A stretch of 64,000 bases of DNA from an uncultured Opitutales bacterium (GTDB taxonomy: Bacteria; Verrucomicrobiota; Verrucomicrobiia; Opitutales; Intestinicryptomonadaceae), in contig URGP01000011.1 of assembly GCA_900547395.1 (NCBI GenBank), positions 15,492 through 79,491 on the forward strand, in the 5' to 3' direction. The position numbers and the translations under genes are program-made. Shown here piece by piece: positions 1 through 7,683 of the stretch (positions within the stretch are counted from its first letter, which is position 1; each line of letters begins with the position of its first letter). The notes under the pieces are model-generated. The model did not search any database. It saw only the letters and a program-made list of their open reading frames with translations, and was not told where the DNA came from.

Positions 1-106
1 TATATTTTAAAAATTATCGGATTTCTTTTGGCAAAAACAAGCATTTTTCCCCTGCGATTAAAATACTTGCCATTTCCTGACGCCAAATTCATTATTTCAA
101 AACATT

Positions 107-865
107 ATGGATAATTTTAAAATGTTGAAATTCGCGGAAGACGCCGCGTTGAAGGCGGGCGTACGCCTGTCGAAAATTGTCGAAAGGCGCGTGAATAGCG
201 ACGCTGCAAACGACGTAAAGCTTCAAGAGGACGTCGAAAGCGAGATTTTCATCCGCGGCATTTTAAAGGATACGGGCATTGAAGTCGTTGGCGAAGAAAA
301 AGGCGGGGACGCAACTTTGATTTCCCGAACGGAGCCTTATTGGGTGGTTGACCCGATTGACGGCACTTTCAACTTTTTGCGCGGCATTCCGAGCGTGTGC
401 GTAAGCATCGGGCTTATGTGCGGAATGCAGCCTGTCGTGGGGGCGGTTTACGATTTCACGCGCAATGAGCTTTTCAGCGGCGGAAGGGAGTTCGGGCTGT
501 TCTTAAACGGCGTGAAAGTCGAGCCAAAATGGGCGAAGACAATGGAGCAGGCTGTCGTTATGACGGGTTTTCCGAGCATCACGGATTATTCTGATGAAAA
601 TATGCGCCTTTTCGTAAAGAGAATGCAGGCGTTTAAAAAAGTCAGAATGTGCGGAAGTGCGGCGATAGCATGCTCTTGGGTTGCGTCGGGCAGGGCAGAT
701 TGCTACGACGAGCGCGGCATAAACCTTTGGGACATCGCCGCAGGGCTTTCCTTGATAGAAGGCGCGGGCGGAGTTTGGAAATGCGAAAGCGCGGGAATAG
801 AAGGGCGTCCGCTTACGTTTAATTTGCAGATGGCGTGCCGTGAAGAATTTTACATAAAAGATTAG
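107..865 (+). CDS. Inositol monophosphatase family phosphatase (SuhB/HisN-like)
   Basis: A 252-residue Mg2+-dependent sugar/inositol phosphate phosphatase. The family signatures are in order: a metal-binding GEE at residues 62-64, the WVVDPIDGTFNF box at 79-90 with metal ligands D82 and D85, and the C-terminal WDIAAG at 208-213 carrying the last metal aspartate. The length is typical of SuhB, HisN and archaeal-type IMPases. It is presumably cytoplasmic, as no signal peptide is seen. The stop lies two bases before nadC, so the two are probably co-transcribed. Substrate (inositol-1-phosphate, histidinol phosphate or another) cannot be decided from motifs; the nadC neighbour does not settle it. 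Confidence 0.88.
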   Translation: MDNFKMLKFAEDAALKAGVRLSKIVERRVNSDAANDVKLQEDVESEIFIRGILKDTGIEVVGEEKGGDATLISRTEPYWVVDPIDGTFNFLRGIPSVCVSIGLMCGMQPVVGAVYDFTRNELFSGGREFGLFLNGVKVEPKWAKTMEQAVVMTGFPSITDYSDENMRLFVKRMQAFKKVRMCGSAAIACSWVASGRADCYDERGINLWDIAAGLSLIEGAGGVWKCESAGIEGRPLTFNLQMACREEFYIKD

Positions 866-867
866 TT

Positions 868-1809
868 ATGAAAAACCGAAAATTTATCGACCACCTTGTG
901 CGCCGCCTCTCATGGGCGGAGCTTGACGAAAATTATTTGGCTGAAATCGTCCGCCTTGCGAGAGCCGAAGATATTTGCGGCGCAGGGCTTAAAACCGCGC
1001 CGAAAGACAAGCGCGATTTGACTACCGACACTCTCACTCCGAATGTCGGAGGCTCCGCAGTCCTTGCCGCCAGAAAGGATATGACTCTTTGCGGATTGCC
1101 GCTGATAAAAATAATACTGGACGTGTATTCAAAATTTGACGGAGAGGGGGGCTGTTCCGTAAAGCTTCTTGCAAGCGACGGCGAAAAAGTAAAAAAGGGA
1201 GAGGCTGTCGCGGAAATTTCGGGCCCCGCACGGACGATGATTAGGGCTGAGAGGGTAATGCTGAATTTCTTGCAGCACCTTTCGGGAGTCGCCACTTTGA
1301 CTTCAAAGTATGTTGAAGCTCTCGGCGAAAGTTCGTCAAAAATTCTCGACACCCGCAAAACCACCCCGTGTTTCAGAACGCTCGAAAAATATGCGGTTGC
1401 ATGCGGCGGGGCGTACACCCACCGCACGGGGCTTTTCGACAGGGTAATGTTAAAGGACAATCATCTCGCTTCTTCCGACGCTGTTTCGGGCGCGCATCTT
1501 GCCGAAGCCGTCCGCAGGGCAAAAGCCATGAACGAAGGCTACGCGGTTGAAGTCGAAGTCGATTCCATTTCTCAGATAGCCCCCGTTTTAGAAGCAGGGG
1601 CAGACGTGGTGATGTTTGACAATTTCTCTTTGGAGGAACTGAAAGAGGGCGTAAAAATTGTCGGCGACAGGGCTTGGACGGAAGCTTCCGGCGGGATTAC
1701 TCTCGATACTATTAAAGAAGTCGGGCAAACGGGCGTTGATTTCATATCTTCGGGCGCGCTCGTCCACCAGTCTGTTTGGATTGACATTGGAATGGATTGG
1801 AAAAAATAA
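868..1809 (+). CDS. nadC: Nicotinate-nucleotide pyrophosphorylase (carboxylating)
   Basis: Quinolinate phosphoribosyltransferase, 313 residues, which converts quinolinate and PRPP to nicotinate mononucleotide in de novo NAD synthesis. Seen: the N-terminal barrel-sandwich part, the core LDTRKTTPCFRTLEK with its substrate-binding Arg and Lys, HRTGLFDRVMLKDNH, the VEVEVDS and DVVMFDNFS strands of the barrel, and the C-terminal EASGGI and SSGALVHQ phosphate-binding segments. All family motifs are intact and length is normal. It starts two bases after the upstream phosphatase stop and is followed by a strong terminator, so it is the last gene of a two-gene unit. nadA and nadB are not in the window. 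Confidence 0.95.
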   Translation: MKNRKFIDHLVRRLSWAELDENYLAEIVRLARAEDICGAGLKTAPKDKRDLTTDTLTPNVGGSAVLAARKDMTLCGLPLIKIILDVYSKFDGEGGCSVKLLASDGEKVKKGEAVAEISGPARTMIRAERVMLNFLQHLSGVATLTSKYVEALGESSSKILDTRKTTPCFRTLEKYAVACGGAYTHRTGLFDRVMLKDNHLASSDAVSGAHLAEAVRRAKAMNEGYAVEVEVDSISQIAPVLEAGADVVMFDNFSLEELKEGVKIVGDRAWTEASGGITLDTIKEVGQTGVDFISSGALVHQSVWIDIGMDWKK

Positions 1810-1830
1810 GCCTTTGAACGGGACAATAAA

Positions 1831-1854
1831 AAAGCATCGTTTTTGCGATGCTTT
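1831..1854. terminator. Bidirectional intrinsic terminator between nadC and PepSY-like gene
   Basis: Perfect 9-bp stem AAAGCATCG / CGATGCTTT with a TTTTTG loop, flanked by A and T runs on both sides. It lies between convergent genes (nadC stop at 1809, minus-strand stop at 1880), so it can serve both. Confidence 0.9.
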
Positions 1855-1879
1855 TTTTGTAAATCAATCTTTTTTGTTT

Positions 1880-2338
1880 TTAATCTTTTTGCGATTTTAT
1901 CACTCTCAAATCATCATAAACCAAAAGTTCGACATCGTTTTTAAGCTCGATTTTGTAGCCGTATCCTTTGCGCTCAATGCTTTCGATTTTAGCGTCGGGA
2001 ACTTTTTTATTGACGGCTTCTGCGAGTTGTTTGGGAAGCAGGGAAAGCGGCAAGTTGGCGACTTTGCTGTCGATTTCCTTCCAGTTGCCGTTTTTGTCGA
2101 ATTCGATTTCAACGCCGTTTTCCAAATCGACATCGTAGGTCGTCTTTTTGAACCAGCCTGTTTCAATTTTGATTTTCGTTATGTTTACGCCTTTAAAGTT
2201 GTTGTTTAAAAACGATATTGCCTCTTGCGGAAGCGCGGAGACATCTGAAGTGTATGTTTCTTTCGCCTCCAATGAGGCAACGCCGAGGGCGATTGCAAGC
2301 GAGATTATTGCGGTTTTTAAGTATTTTACAAATGTCAT
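1880..2338 (-). CDS. Secreted PepSY-like domain protein
   Basis: A small exported protein of 152 residues. The N-terminus is a clear Sec signal peptide (MTFVKYLKTA followed by a hydrophobic stretch ending near EA). Two tandem PepSY-like units follow, each with a helix then strand pattern (ISFLNNNFKG...ITKIKIE and LAEAVNKKVPDAKIESIE), the DUF2874/PepSY_like fold common in Bacteroidetes-type envelopes. An ATG nine codons further upstream (2365) is open too, but the inner ATG at 2338 has AAGAAAGG six bases before it and gives a compact signal peptide, so it is preferred. Function unknown; related proteins are thought to be periplasmic modulators. Confidence 0.75.
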   Translation of the reverse strand: MTFVKYLKTAIISLAIALGVASLEAKETYTSDVSALPQEAISFLNNNFKGVNITKIKIETGWFKKTTYDVDLENGVEIEFDKNGNWKEIDSKVANLPLSLLPKQLAEAVNKKVPDAKIESIERKGYGYKIELKNDVELLVYDDLRVIKSQKD

Positions 2339-2512
2339 AAATGCCTTTCTTGTTTTTTTTGTCATAATCGGGAAATCTTTGTTTCATATTTATAATCGCC
2401 CGAAAAGAGTCTTTTTTAAGCTCAAAACAGTTAAAAAGTCTATCGCGGAAAATATGTTGATTGGGGAAGTTTTTTCTTGCAATGCGCAAAATCCTGTGGG
2501 AATATTCAAACC

Positions 2513-2638
2513 TTTATCTTTATCGCAATTAAGCGAAGATAAAAATGTTGCGGCGCGGTTGCCGCGGCATTCAATGAAAAAATAAACCTCAACCCGTCCG
2601 CAAGGCACGTTGCCCCAAAGACGTTTTTAAGGAAAAAA
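2513..2638 (+). promoter_or_regulatory. Structured 5' leader of rpsA
   Basis: Two stem-loops precede rpsA. One pairs TTTATCTT (2513-2520) with AAGATAAA (2536-2543), with an inner CGC/GCG. The second pairs GCGGC (2550-2554) with GCCGC (2561-2565). A ribosome site AAGGA sits just before the ATG. S1 autoregulates its own mRNA through leader structure in proteobacteria; whether that holds here is inference. The rest of the 2339-2638 gap shows nothing else recognisable. Confidence 0.35.
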
Positions 2639-4297
2639 ATGAGTAACATAATGGAAGAGTTGCTTGCAAACAGCAGCTTCGCAGACCTAAAACAAGGCTC
2701 TATCATCAAGGGCAAAATTATCGAAATCCGCCAGAACGAAGTCGTTGTTGACATTGGCGGCAAGAGTGAAGGCGTAGTGCCTGTTAACGAATTCGCAGAC
2801 ATAAACGACCTTCAAATCGGCGAAGAAATTGAAGTTTTGCTGGAAAAGCTCGAAGACAGAGAAGGCAACCCTGTTATCTCTTACGACAAGGCGCAGCAGA
2901 AGAAGAATTGGGAAAATATCCTCGCAACCTGCTCCGAAGGCGCAATTTTGGCAGGCCGCGTAAAGGGCAAAGTAAAGGGCGGTCTCATCGTTTCAATCGG
3001 CGTTGACTCCTTCCTGCCCGCTTCGCAAATCGACATTCAGCCGCCGAAAAATCTCGACCAGTATGTCGGCCAGACATACGACTTCAAGGTTGTTAAAATC
3101 AATTTGGAACGCAAGAACATCGTTGTTTCCCGCCGCGAACTCATTGAAGAACAGCGCGCGGAAAAACGCCGCAACCTCCTTTCCAACATCAAGGCGGGCG
3201 ATATCCGCAAGGGCGTTGTCAAGAACATTACAGATTACGGCGCATTCGTCGATCTCGACGGTCTCGACGGCTTGCTGCACATAACCGACATGAGCTGGGG
3301 CAGAATTTCCCATCCGTCGGAAATGTTGAAGGTTGGCGAAGAAATCGACGTAATGATTATCGAAGTCGATTCCGAACGCGAACGCGTTTCTTTGGGTTTG
3401 AAGCAGACAATGCAAAATCCGTGGGACGGCATCGAACGCAAGTACCCCATCGGCGCGCATGTAACCGGCAAGGTTGTAAACTTGGTAAACTACGGCGCGT
3501 TCATCGAACTCGAAGAAGGCGTGGAAGGCTTGGTTCACATTACGGAATTCTCTTGGACAAAGCGCATCTCGAAGCCGTCTGAAGTATTGAAGGTCGGCGA
3601 CGAAGTTGAAGCCGTTGTATTGAACATTTCAAAGGAAGAACAGAAAATCTCTCTCGGCTTGCGTCAGCTCGAAGAAAATCCGTGGGAAATGGCTGTCCAC
3701 AACTATCCGGTCGGCGCGCACGTTTCGGGCAAGGTTCGCAACCTCACTACTTACGGCGCGTTTGTCGAGCTTGAAGAAGGCATCGACGGTATGGTTCACG
3801 TTTCGGATATGAGCTGGACACGCAAAATCAACCATCCGTCCGAAGTTCTCAAGAAGGGCGACTTGGTTGACGCAATCGTTTTGGTTGTAGATCCCGAAAA
3901 CCAGCGCATTTCCTTGGGCATGAAGCAGCTCTCAGTTGACCCGTGGGAAGAAATCGATTCAATCTTCAAGATTGGCGATCTCGTTGAAGGCAAGGTTTCC
4001 AAGATTACCAACTACGGCGCGTTCGTTGAACTTCAAAACGACATCGACGGATTGGTTCACATCAGCCAGATTTCCGAAGACCACGTTGAAAAAATCAAGG
4101 ACGTTTTGAAAGTCGGCGACACTGTAAAAGCCCGCGTTGTAAAGATTGACCGCGACGAACGCCGCATCGGTCTTTCAATCAAGGCCGCCCAGTACGATGC
4201 TGAAAAGCTCGCCGAAGAAGTTGCGGCATTCGACAAAATCCGCAAGGATCAAGATCTCACCTCTTTGGGCGACATCTTGGACGAAGCCACAAAATAA
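2639..4297 (+). CDS. rpsA: 30S ribosomal protein S1
   Basis: 552 residues with six tandem S1/OB-fold repeats. The first two (about 20-90 and 100-175) are the divergent ribosome-docking repeats. The last four are near-identical RNA-binding repeats recognised by the recurring G-A-F-V/I-(D/E)-L and DGLVHI(T/S) pattern. Length and repeat number match full-length bacterial S1, which helps the 30S subunit bind and unfold mRNA. The start has AAGGA about six bases upstream. The gene stands alone between its own leader and a strong terminator. Codon use is strongly biased (many AAG, CGC, GGC), as expected for a highly expressed gene. Confidence 0.97.
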   Translation: MSNIMEELLANSSFADLKQGSIIKGKIIEIRQNEVVVDIGGKSEGVVPVNEFADINDLQIGEEIEVLLEKLEDREGNPVISYDKAQQKKNWENILATCSEGAILAGRVKGKVKGGLIVSIGVDSFLPASQIDIQPPKNLDQYVGQTYDFKVVKINLERKNIVVSRRELIEEQRAEKRRNLLSNIKAGDIRKGVVKNITDYGAFVDLDGLDGLLHITDMSWGRISHPSEMLKVGEEIDVMIIEVDSERERVSLGLKQTMQNPWDGIERKYPIGAHVTGKVVNLVNYGAFIELEEGVEGLVHITEFSWTKRISKPSEVLKVGDEVEAVVLNISKEEQKISLGLRQLEENPWEMAVHNYPVGAHVSGKVRNLTTYGAFVELEEGIDGMVHVSDMSWTRKINHPSEVLKKGDLVDAIVLVVDPENQRISLGMKQLSVDPWEEIDSIFKIGDLVEGKVSKITNYGAFVELQNDIDGLVHISQISEDHVEKIKDVLKVGDTVKARVVKIDRDERRIGLSIKAAQYDAEKLAEEVAAFDKIRKDQDLTSLGDILDEATK

Positions 4298-4332
4298 TGC
4301 TTTTAATTGCGAAATTCAAATTTTCGCAAGCC

Positions 4333-4360
4333 AAAAAGGACGCCAATCGGCGTCCTTTTT
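4333..4360 (+). terminator. Intrinsic terminator of rpsA
   Basis: Perfect 12-bp stem AAAAAGGACGCC / GGCGTCCTTTTT with an AATC loop, followed by further T residues, 35 bases after the rpsA stop. Confidence 0.92.
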
Positions 4361-4385
4361 TTTGGCGTCTTTATGCAGTATTTGT

Positions 4386-4439
4386 TTTTGAAAGCACAAA
4401 TTTTTGTTTTTCAAAAGGCAAAAAAAGCTTTCTTTTGCC
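4386..4439 (+). promoter_or_regulatory. Twin stem-loops upstream of the alpha-galactosidase gene
   Basis: Two adjacent hairpins lie 25-78 bases before the GH27 start: TTTTGAAA (4386-4393) with TTTCAAAA (4409-4416), then GGCAAAA (4417-4423) with TTTTGCC (4433-4439). Neither is followed by a T run, so they are not simple terminators. They may be an operator or a leader structure; function is inferred only from position. Confidence 0.3.
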
Positions 4440-4463
4440 AACCTTCGCTCATAAAATTATTTT

Positions 4464-5774
4464 ATGAGGATATGGAATGTATTGCTTGGGGTATTTTTGT
4501 TTTCAACTGCCTTTGCGGATTTCAAGGATTGGGCGAAAACGCCGCCGATGGGCTGGAACAGCTGGGATTGCTACGGGCCTACCGTTGTTGAAAGCGAAGT
4601 CAGGGCAAATGCCGACTTTATGGCAAAGAATCTGAAAATTTTTGGCTGGGAATATGTCGTGGTTGACATAAGGTGGTATGTGAAAAATCCGTCGTCGGGC
4701 GGATACAACCAAAAAGACCCCGAGTTTGTTCTTGACGGGTGGGGCAGGTATATGCCTGCCGAAAACCGATTTCCGAGCGCGAAAAACGGCAGGGGCTTTA
4801 AGCCTCTTGCTGATTATGTCCATTCCAAAGGCTTAAAGTTCGGCATACATGTTATGAGAGGCGTTCCCAACATAGCCGTTCAAAACAAAACGCCCATAAA
4901 AGGCGCAGGCGGAATTACCGCCGATAAAATCGCTTCCGACAAAACTGTTTGCTGGTGGCTTAAAGATAATAAGACGATTGATTTTAAAAAGGCGGGAGCG
5001 CAGGAGTATTACGATTCCGTTATTTCGCTTTATGCTTCTTGGGGCGTGGATTTTTTGAAAATCGACGATCTTGCAAATCCGTATCATGCGGAAGAAATTG
5101 AAATGATAAGGCGCGCCATCGACAGGTGCGGGCGAAAAATCGTTTTAAGCGTTTCTCCAGGGGAAACTCCGACAAATTGCGCAGAGCATGTAAAGGCAAA
5201 TGCGAACATGTGGCGCATTGTTCCCGATTTATGGGATGACTGGGGGCAGGTAAACCGCCTTATGGATGCCGCTTCGCGCTGGGTTTGCCATATTTCAAGC
5301 GGCGGTTATCCCGATTGCGACATGCTTCCGCTCGGCAGGATAGGCATTCGCGCCGAGGTCGGCAAGGACAGGTTTTCAAGGTTAACGAGGGACGAACAGT
5401 TAACGCTTATGAATTTAATGCTGATATGCAAAAGCCCCCTTATGTTCGGCGGAGACTTGCCAAGTTGCGATGAATTTACGATGTCTCTTTTAACAAACAG
5501 GCGTGCATTAAATCTTCATAAAAACTCGAAGAATGTGCGCGTATTGAAAAACGAAGGCGGCTTTCTTGCGATTTCGGCTGAAAAGCGCGTCGGAGTCGGC
5601 GGCTACATTGCGCTATTTAACAGAACAGATGCCGTTATGGAAGATATTGAGCTTGCGCGGACTTCGGAAAGCTTGGGAATAGGCGCGTCGGAATTTCGCG
5701 AAGTTTGGACGGGCAATCTTTTGAAAAGCGTTTCGTTAAAACCCCATTCTTCTGTATTGATAGATTTTAGGTAG
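4464..5774 (+). CDS. Exported GH27 family alpha-galactosidase
   Basis: A 436-residue glycoside hydrolase with an N-terminal signal peptide (residues 1-18, ending AFA). The GH27 fold is marked by TPPMGWNSWDCYG near the mature N-terminus and by the FLKIDD strand, where D201 is the predicted nucleophile. WRIVPDLWDDW supplies the predicted acid/base D255, and the KSPLMFGGDL segment follows. A small C-terminal beta-sandwich with IALFNRT follows, as in other GH27 enzymes. Expected reaction: hydrolysis of terminal alpha-galactosides (or alpha-N-acetylgalactosaminides, which the same family covers) in the periplasm or outside the cell. It is a single gene with no adjacent transporter; the galactose genes at 56-64 kb could use its product. 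No clear ribosome site precedes the ATG. Confidence 0.88.
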   Translation: MRIWNVLLGVFLFSTAFADFKDWAKTPPMGWNSWDCYGPTVVESEVRANADFMAKNLKIFGWEYVVVDIRWYVKNPSSGGYNQKDPEFVLDGWGRYMPAENRFPSAKNGRGFKPLADYVHSKGLKFGIHVMRGVPNIAVQNKTPIKGAGGITADKIASDKTVCWWLKDNKTIDFKKAGAQEYYDSVISLYASWGVDFLKIDDLANPYHAEEIEMIRRAIDRCGRKIVLSVSPGETPTNCAEHVKANANMWRIVPDLWDDWGQVNRLMDAASRWVCHISSGGYPDCDMLPLGRIGIRAEVGKDRFSRLTRDEQLTLMNLMLICKSPLMFGGDLPSCDEFTMSLLTNRRALNLHKNSKNVRVLKNEGGFLAISAEKRVGVGGYIALFNRTDAVMEDIELARTSESLGIGASEFREVWTGNLLKSVSLKPHSSVLIDFR

Positions 5775-5844
5775 CGTGCATTCTTTGTGCGCCAAATCAT
5801 TTGGGGAATGTTTTGGTTTATCCCAAACCAGTCAGATTGCACAA

Positions 5845-5871
5845 AAAAAGCACCCTTTTCGAGTGCTTTTT
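5845..5871. terminator. Bidirectional terminator between GH27 and dnaN
   Basis: 9-bp stem AAAAAGCAC / GTGCTTTTT around a 9-base loop, between the convergent alpha-galactosidase and dnaN stops. Confidence 0.85.
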
Positions 5872-5885
5872 GTTTATTAAATTGC

Positions 5886-7016
5886 TTACACGCGAAGCGG
5901 CATCACAACGCATATGAAATTGTCGAGAGTTTTGAAAACGCCCGGGCTCATTTCATCTTTGAATTCAAAAAATATTTCGTCTTTGGTGAGGTTGCGAAGA
6001 GGGCTTAGCAAAAATTCGGGATTAAATCCTATTTGCACTTCGGGGCCCGAATATTCAACGTCGATTACTTCGCGCGATTCGCCGAATTCAACGCTTTGAG
6101 CCGAAATTTCAAGCGCGTTTTCGCCAATCTTCAATTTTACCGAATTTTGCTTTTCGTTTGTGATGATTGAAACGCGCTGGACAGTTTCCGACATAAGCTC
6201 GCGTTCGATTTTTATGCGGCGGTCGGTTTCCTTCGGGATTACCTGTTTGTAGTTCGGATAGCTGCCTTCAACGATTTTTGAAACGAGGTAGATTGAACCC
6301 GCAAGTCCCTTGCTTTCGGAATCGTCGGCAATGGCTATGTCGAAAGCGACTTGGCGTTCGTTAAAGGAAATTCTGACCGACTTGCCTTGCGGAAGGAGTT
6401 TTTCGAGTTCTGCAACAGTTTTTGCGGGAAGGATTATGCTGCCTTCGTCGCCGTCTGACATGGGAACATCGCGCGAGATGAGCGCAAGGCGACGTCCGTC
6501 GGTCGCCACAAGCGTGAGTTTGCCCGCGTCGAAGTTGAAATAGACAGAATTCAATATGTAGCGGTTTTCGTCGTTGCTTTGCGCGTAGGAAACCGAGCGG
6601 AGCATGGAGGAAAGCTCCAATGCGCTGAACTCAAACGTATGCTGGTCAACAAAGCTTGGAAGCGGCGGGAAATCTTCGCTTTTTAAACCGTTGAAACGCG
6701 GGGCTTCGTATCTGCCTGAGCGTATGCGCGCGGTTTGTCCGTCGGAGCTTTCGATTGTGATTTCCTTTTCGGGCGTGCTTGCAACGATTTTTTCAAGACG
6801 CTTTACGGGAAGGGTAATATCGCCTTCCTCTTCGACGTCCGCCGTTATGGAACAGCGTATGCCCAAGTCGAGGTTTGTGGTTGTCAAAAGCACTTTGCCT
6901 TTTTCGGCTTTTATCAAGACGTTGTTTAAAACGGGCATTTGCGGCTTTGAGCTGACTACGTTCGAAACCTGTTTCAACCCAATGGAAAAGTGTTCCTTGT
7001 TGATTTTAAATTTCAT
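5886..7016 (-). CDS. dnaN: DNA polymerase III beta sliding clamp
   Basis: 376 residues forming the three-domain ring clamp that tethers DNA polymerase III to DNA. The diagnostic features are the N-terminal MKF and GLKQVSNVV helix, PVLNNVLI, the DGRRLAL segment in domain two, and the terminal VMPLRV (E. coli ends VMPMRL). It sits 70 bases downstream of the hisI-like gene on the same strand and is probably co-transcribed with it. dnaA, recF and gyrB are absent on both sides, so the classical dnaA-dnaN order at the origin is broken in this genome. Confidence 0.96.
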   Translation of the reverse strand: MKFKINKEHFSIGLKQVSNVVSSKPQMPVLNNVLIKAEKGKVLLTTTNLDLGIRCSITADVEEEGDITLPVKRLEKIVASTPEKEITIESSDGQTARIRSGRYEAPRFNGLKSEDFPPLPSFVDQHTFEFSALELSSMLRSVSYAQSNDENRYILNSVYFNFDAGKLTLVATDGRRLALISRDVPMSDGDEGSIILPAKTVAELEKLLPQGKSVRISFNERQVAFDIAIADDSESKGLAGSIYLVSKIVEGSYPNYKQVIPKETDRRIKIERELMSETVQRVSIITNEKQNSVKLKIGENALEISAQSVEFGESREVIDVEYSGPEVQIGFNPEFLLSPLRNLTKDEIFFEFKDEMSPGVFKTLDNFICVVMPLRV

Positions 7017-7086
7017 AAGAAGTGTATTTTTAGTTTTTTTGTGGATTACAATTTAATTCTGTTCAAATCAAATTGCAATTCAAAAA

Positions 7087-7515
7087 TTATTTGTAGCTTG
7101 GCAGAAATTCCAAGGCGAGTTTGCCGTCTTTTTGGACGAGTTTGCGATAGTAGCAGCCCTTGCGCGGAGTTCCGTCGGCGTTCTTTGTGTGGCAGGAACC
7201 CTTGCCTTTCAGACGGACTTGGTAAACGATTGAATTTTGTTCGCAATTCACGAGTATGTTTACTATTTCCAGAAAATCGCCGCTGGTTTTTCCCTTAATC
7301 CAAAGTTCGTTGCGCGAAGTGCTCCAAAACGTCGCCATTTTTTCTTTGAGGGCGGTTTCGAGCGCGAGGCGGTTTACATAGCCTATGATGAGAACTTCGC
7401 CGCTGTCGGCGTCTTGCGCCACTGCGGGAATAACATCTTCTGGGCAGTTCGCGATTTTTTTTAGTTTCGTGAAATCGAGCATAAACTCGCAAGATTCTTC
7501 AATTTCTTTGCTCAT
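7087..7515 (-). CDS. hisI: Phosphoribosyl-AMP cyclohydrolase-like protein (HisI), variant metal site
   Basis: 142 residues matching HisI, which opens the adenine ring of phosphoribosyl-AMP in histidine synthesis. Seen: QDADSGEVLIIGYVNR, FWSTSRNELWIKGKTSG (residues 63-79), the zinc cysteine region GSCHT (C108), and a second cysteine C121 in GCYYR. Unusually, the canonical DCDxD metal motif reads N90-C-E92-Q-N94, replacing the three magnesium aspartates. It may belong to a divergent HisI subfamily that still works, or have another role. The ATG at 7515 was chosen over an upstream in-frame start at 7557, which adds a non-homologous tail; AAGGA lies about 12 bases before it. No other his genes are nearby. 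Confidence 0.75.
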   Translation of the reverse strand: MSKEIEESCEFMLDFTKLKKIANCPEDVIPAVAQDADSGEVLIIGYVNRLALETALKEKMATFWSTSRNELWIKGKTSGDFLEIVNILVNCEQNSIVYQVRLKGKGSCHTKNADGTPRKGCYYRKLVQKDGKLALEFLPSYK

Positions 7516-7683
7516 GATAAATTTTGTCCTTAAATATATACGATACAAAAATCTCAAAAACAGGATGAAAAGTCAATATTTTAGAATATCGTAATTCTTT
7601 TTCAAAAATCGTTTAAAATTTAAAAAATATTTTCAAAAATGCTTGCGTAGGCAGGGTCAAAGTGGTTTTATCGAAAATGATAT

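Noticed and set aside
1658..2209. Plus-strand frame of 183 codons crossing the nadC terminator
   Set aside because: It runs out of frame through nadC, through a strong terminator and antisense to the PepSY-like gene; the Phe-rich product is not protein-like.
2148..2585. Plus-strand open frame of 145 codons before rpsA
   Set aside because: It overlaps the PepSY-like gene antisense, has an irregular low-complexity composition and no ribosome site.
7017..7086. Possible replication origin next to dnaN
   Set aside because: Only one near-match to a DnaA box (TGTGGATTA at 7040-7048) is present, and dnaA, recF, gyrB and parAB are absent nearby.
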